From NCBI GenBank assembly GCA_964036155.1, contig OZ038422.1:77523201-77587200 (forward strand): a stretch of 64,000 nt of DNA, read 5' to 3'. Positions 59,301-64,000 of the stretch are shown in pieces. Both the position numbers and the translations under genes were made by a program. The first letter of the stretch is position 1. Every line of letters begins with the position of its first letter. A model generated the notes under the pieces. The model had not been told where the DNA came from and did no database searches. It worked only from the letters and a program-made list of their open reading frames with translations. The stretch is from Diploscapter coronatus. Lineage: Eukaryota > Nematoda > Chromadorea > Rhabditida > Rhabditidae.

Positions 59301-62300
59301 ATGACGAATTCGAAAGAGAACAGGTCGATGGCAGTGCAAAATCGACTGCCCATTGTCGAGGCTGATTCGAACGGTATTCTTATTCGAATTGAAATTGAAA
59401 ACGAATCTCTTCTGTTACAATTTGGACTTCAATTATGAACGGTTAATTGAAAATGATAAAAAAAAAAGTTGAATTAAATTTATGTCAACGCTTGAATAAT
59501 CTACAATTTAGGAATCGATTGCTTCGGAGAGGACAGAGATGCGCTGAACGATCTGGCAAAATACTACAACAACTCAAACTTCAGTGATATCTGTTTGTTG
59601 GTTGGAGAGGCACGGTATGCTCATCCTCAACGAATTCGCTCGATTCAATCGTTCTTTCTAGATATTCTGCACATCGCCTGATCTTGGCGAAAAGCAGCGA
59701 CGTATTCGAGAGAATGTTCAGCGAGCCATGGAACAAGAAGGATAAGCAGGTAAATTTGATTGATTCGAAGAAAGATTTTGCGAACTAAAGAAAAGAATAA
59801 TTGAAAATTGAAAAAAAAAAAAACAAAAAAATTGAATTCAGGAAGTCCAAATCGTCGAGGATTCCGAATGCGAAAAGGTATTCTCCTCCTTCCTAAGATA
59901 TCTCTATTGCAATCACATCGTCATGAATGAAAAGAACTGCCTGCCGGTATTGATCTTGGCTGACAAATACAACATCATCAGTTTGAAGAAGGTGATTTTA
60001 TGGATTCTGGTCCATTTACGAGAATTAATTTCAGCTCTGTCTGAATTATGCAATTACGCATATTCTGCCAGAAACACCTCTAAAAGACATTTTCAACATT
60101 TGGTTCAGCTATGCAACTAAAGCATATCATCAGGTTGGTTACTGATTATTCAAGTTCTCGAAGATGACTCTATGCGAAAGACAAAGCTTCATCGTGGTCA
60201 AAAGTTATTTCGAAGGGAAAAACAGCCTCTTCGGACGTGAATATTGGATCAGAGAAAAAAGCATCACTAAACAATTTTATTTCTAAAGTCGCATCATGTG
60301 TTTCCAGATGTTGATTAGAGCCTGTGTCCAGAAATTCGCCGAATATTTCCAAGAGATTCTCTCGAGTGACTGGGAGAAGAGTTGGCTTTCTCTGGACCGA
60401 GACCAGATGATTGAGATACTCAAGTGCAATCAGCTCGTCGTTACAAGTAAGCCAGAGTCTGGGAATAAATATAGCTACTGACTTTGATTTCAATTCAGTA
60501 AATTGTTGAGATTGTCTTTGACAAAGAATACAAAAATTCGATGAGCAAATTTGTCTCAAATTTCATTTTTTTTCACCTTCAACACTCTTATCCCTAACCA
60601 AGACACTCTGAATGCATGGTATTCGGATAATTTTCAGGCGAATATCTACTTTTCGAGAAAGTAGTAGCTTGGCTGAACGCCCCATCGCATCCGGAAAGGA
60701 GAGGCCCTGCAGCTGCACCTTTACTTGCTCAGATTCTGCCGCTCATTCGGTAATCACCTCATGCCGGGAATAAGGCGAACTCATGGATTTTCTTCAGATT
60801 CGCCTACATGACCGCAGATGATTTATCCAAAGTCGAGAACAGTCAATTAGCCGAATCCCAAGCGAAACTCTTCCATCCGTTGATTCTCCTATCGTACAAA
60901 TTCCAGGCTCTGTCCCTGAAAAGTCGGGTCGAATCGAAGTAATATCTTTGGAATAGATGTTGGCTCCTGGAAGAATCCATTTGATTCGATAGAAGTGTTG
61001 ATAGAGAATTGTCACGCCTTTGAGAATATTTGAAATTCTCAATTGAACCTCTGAATCAAAGCAAATAATATCTGAAAACCCATGGCCGAATATTTTCAGA
61101 GAGTTCATAGCCCAGCAATTCCTGCTCCGTAACTACTGCGACATTCGTTGGGATAAGCGGTTCGCCATCGACTCTTCCATAGTCGTCGCCAATGTTGAAA
61201 CTGCGTTCCAAGTATCTAAATTTTGCATTATCTATCAATTACACAAAACTTTCAGTTCATAACGCGAAGCTGTGCCTTCCCAGCGAGTGACTGGTCGTGG
61301 ACACTCAAGGTGCAGCCTTGGAGGTCCAATGATCCAGCTAGTTCCAGTCAGCTCAGATTCAGTCTCGCCGCGGATAATATCGACCAGAACAGGTTCCTTG
61401 AGTCACAGATATTGTCTACGTCTTGTAAAGTTGCTAAAGTAAAAACGCGCTCCAATCGCAAGCTGGAAGAACCGACTTCCCAGCGAAATGCATATTCGAC
61501 TATTGTCAATGACCGATAACTTGAGACAGAATAAATCATGCACAAATTCGAACATATAAAGTGTGCATTGCGTATTTACAAATAGTCGTCTAGCTTTTCT
61601 TTTGATTATGATTTAATAATAGCGTAAAGTGTGCTGCAAAAAATTCACGAGTTCCCACGCATAAAAATTATGTTTCATTTATTTCGTCTCAGGCTAGGAG
61701 TCATTTACAATAGCTGCACTCATATCAAGCGATTGTAGTTAGTGGTAAGCTGCTTCCTCCTTAAAAAGGGAAGCAATTATTTCTGTTTTTCATCACTTAT
61801 TGAATTTCTGCAAAATAACAATCCACTCTTTAATTGTTACTTGTTTGATTGAAGCGCTTTTTCATCTTAGCATACTTGCGAGACGTCAACGCTGAAATGG
61901 CGTGAGCATCAGAAACTAGAGCCACATTCTTTGTATACGAAGGGAAAAATATTGATCGATGAGCGAAGATAAATAGCATTTTTAGAAGAAAATTGCATTT
62001 TGAAATTTCAGATCCATTGAATACATGTTGTCATTTGTGGACGAGAAGAAAGTGATCCGATCGATCTGGGGCAGGCATACATTCAGCAAATCGAGGTAGG
62101 CATGTGCATCTTATAATTTTTTTTAAATATCACCAAGGAAATCATATCATTTTGATTTCATCACTATAAAGTTCGACGTGATAATTTGCTCACTTAATAT
62201 AGTCAGAAAGTCAGCAAATATCAAATTCGACTGCAGTCACTTGTGCGCTTTTGGTGTCTGATCAGGAAATTATGATTTTTTGATGAGAAGTGCATGCATA

Positions 62301-63291
62301 AAAGTGACATTTCCATAAAACTTTTTGCAAACAATAAAACCACGATAGTACAAAAATTTGAAATGTCTAAGGTCGAACTCACACACTTATCATCGGGACA
62401 ATCTCGTAAGTGATAATTCGGATAAAAAGTGATATAAAAATTCCGGGGTTTACGACTTCAACCAATTTTATGCTGTGAATAATCGGGCTAATAGAAAAAA
62501 GGCACTGGGTTTTCTAAGAAATAGTATGGGGAGGCAAGATAGGAAAAGAAAAAAAAGCCGGTGTCTTTTTGTAGAAGCCAGTAATCGCAGGTGCTCAACC
62601 AAAATTATATTGATATTTTTTTGTTTATAAATAGGATTGTTCGAAAATCTCAAACTTGAGCTGTCACTCTGATACCCCAATATTTTCCCCGATCGCTCTC
62701 TGCTCTTTGCTGCTCCCTGCCAATTTTGGCTCCGCTGTATGTGCCGTCCGTTCAAGTTGCATCTTATCGACCCCAAATCATATCAATTCCTTTCATTTCC
62801 TTCCTCATTCCCTTTCCTCCTTCACTTTCCCCTTTTACCATTCACGGCCGTGCAATGCTCTCCTTTGCATACTCATACAGTACCCTTCATTTTCTTCATT
62901 GAAAGAGTCCTGCATTAGCGTTGATCATTGACAAACATAATTTCTGACCTGATTGACACAGCTTATTGATGATGGCAAAATGTTACTAAGACAAAGATCA
63001 ATTTTGGAAGTTTCATAGGAAAAACCTTGAACCCATGAAATTTCTGCACACTCAACATCGTCGCGATATCGCTATTCCAGCACTCACGGAAAGTTGTTTG
63101 AAAATGAACAGGAAAAACACGTCATAATTTCAAAGAGTGATGGAAAAGAATAGAAATTCTTGATTTTCAGATATTCAATCGAAATCGAGATGGACAACAA
63201 AATCGAGCTTTCGTGTCTGCAGGACGAGGATAGTCCTTACATTTCGTTCAACAATCTCAATCTACAGCTCCATATAAAACTCATCGACTAA
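59301..63291 (+). CDS. btbd17: BTB-BACK protein, BTBD17-like (1-nt frameshift in exon 7)
   Basis: Twelve exons: 59301-59373, 59512-59614, 59662-59749, 59842-59991, 60035-60133, 60308-60446, 60639-60749, 60798-60938, 61100-61211, 61256-61392, 62012-62095, 63171-63291; about 452 aa. The BTB domain is clear: LAKYYNNSNFSDICLLVGEA, AHRLILAKSSDVFERMFSEPW, FLRYLYCNHIVM, LPVLILADKYNIISLKKLC. A BACK-like helical region follows (DWEKSWLSLDRDQMIEILK, EYLLFEKVVAWLN) and then a beta-rich end (FITRSCAFPASDW..WTLKVQPW). This order and length fit BTBD17. Exon 7 reads GAGAAGTAGTAG at 60655-60666 where one more A would keep the frame; the exon phases on both sides also require that extra base. Intron 11 (62096-63170) carries a MITE. 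Whether the protein joins Cullin-3 ligases is unproven. Confidence 0.8.
62486..62579. mobile_element. 94-bp MITE, shorter relative of the 50730 element
   Basis: Starts GGCTAATAGAAAAAAGGCAC and ends CCGGTGTCTTTTTGTAGAAGCC, with the interior GGGTTTTCTAAGAAATAGTATG shared with the first copy. It lacks the inner second copy of the GACACC-type repeat. Flanks AATAATCG (62478-62485) and AGTAATCG (62580-62587) match at 7 of 8 positions, an aged target-site duplication. It sits in the last intron of the BTB gene. Confidence 0.75.
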
Positions 63292-64000
63292 TTTATTACA
63301 CCCTTTGAAAGCTTCATAATATATGTAGCTGATTAAAATCACAATCTTTCTTCATTTATGCAATTTCATGAAGTTTTCAAATTTTCAGCTATCCAGATCC
63401 ACCTCAAAATTCGAGATTATCTCAATTCAGCTTCTTTCAATCATTTCGTAGTCGAGTTGTACTGGACTTTCCTCGTTCCAAACTCCAATTTATCACGAAA
63501 TTTGCCTTTCTACGCGTTAATTTTCAGTCTTTCATAACGCATTGACGCTTTTCCAAGAAGAAGCAAAATCAGCACGCAGTGCAGAAAGCGGATGCATTTC
63601 ATTTTTCGGTAATGCAATTATCGCCTTTGAAAGTCGGTCCTTGAAAACGGTTTTTGACTTTTGGCTATGTAAATTCATGGTTAAGCTTGGGCTAAAACCA
63701 TAATCTCAATTCGGTTATCAAATAACCAGCATAATCTGGGGAAGACTGTAAATTCTCAAAAAGACAAAGGTTCTTTTTCCAGAAAATTATTCTAATTCAA
63801 TGATATCCTTTTCAGGAAGCTCAACCAAGTTTTAGTGTGACAGTGTTGGCATAATGATGAAATTTTGAATGAACTTTCCTAATGAGTGGTCAGGGAACTG
63901 AATGAATTTTCAAAAAAAAAAAAATCCCCCAGAAAGTAACGCATCTTTGCATACGTGCAACTGGGCAGAATTTGAGTTGTTTGTCAGCACATCGAGTCTC
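63292..64000. other. 3' flank of the BTB gene to window end
   Basis: AT-rich sequence with an A-run at 63909-63922. No exon or RNA gene recognised. Confidence 0.45.

Noticed and set aside
61256..61519. BTB gene ending at 61519 (..STIVNDR)
   Set aside because: Using the donor at 61393 joins in phase to two further exons (62012 and 63171) whose sequence completes the domain, so the read-through end is less likely.

Overview
This window is animal nuclear DNA, most probably from a nematode. The evidence is AT-rich sequence, short introns (several about 48 nt) that begin GT and end in a pyrimidine-rich ..TTTCAG or ..TTTAG, several start codons lying directly behind an unpaired acceptor AG (as expected of spliced-leader trans-splicing), and a nematode-type gene set: a serpentine chemoreceptor, a Skp1-related protein, an F-box/kelch protein, a nicotinic receptor subunit and a poly-cysteine secreted protein. 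No bacterial gene or CRISPR array was seen. I built the gene models by hand, joining exons by splice signals and reading phase.

Layout. 0-5 kb, plus strand: a neuromedin-U-type GPCR (11 exons) followed by SPO11 (9 exons). 5.3-12.3 kb, minus: an F-box protein carrying two in-frame tandem kelch units, then a LURAP/FAM89-like adaptor. 12.3-23.2 kb: a gene-poor stretch. 23.2-29.4 kb, minus: an aldo-keto reductase, a 637-bp palindromic foldback element and a seven-TM chemoreceptor. 31.4-32.7 kb, minus: Skp1-related gene, divergent from SRP68 (33.3-37.3 kb, plus). 38.0-38.6 kb, minus: a small secreted, possibly amidated peptide precursor. 41.8-43.6 kb, plus: a poly-cysteine secreted protein. 43.9-50.2 kb, minus: GNPAT (peroxisomal ether-lipid synthesis) and a non-alpha nicotinic receptor subunit. 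52.6-55.1 kb, plus: an unrecognised single-pass membrane protein. 59.3-63.3 kb, plus: a BTBD17-like BTB protein.

The genes are mostly unrelated single loci. Two loose links exist: the Skp1-related protein and the F-box/kelch protein are the kind of partners found in SCF ubiquitin ligases, and several genes serve neural signalling (peptide GPCR, possible neuropeptide, nicotinic receptor, chemoreceptor).

Four otherwise well-preserved genes each carry one small breaking change: a lost acceptor G in spo-11, a 2-nt loss in the kelch gene, a 1-nt gain in GNPAT and a 1-nt loss in the BTB gene. Consensus errors or a decaying haplotype could explain them. The more biological oddities are an SRP68 that lacks the central part of the protein, the kelch duplication, two related MITEs with Mutator-like target-site duplications, the large foldback element and the peptide precursor.
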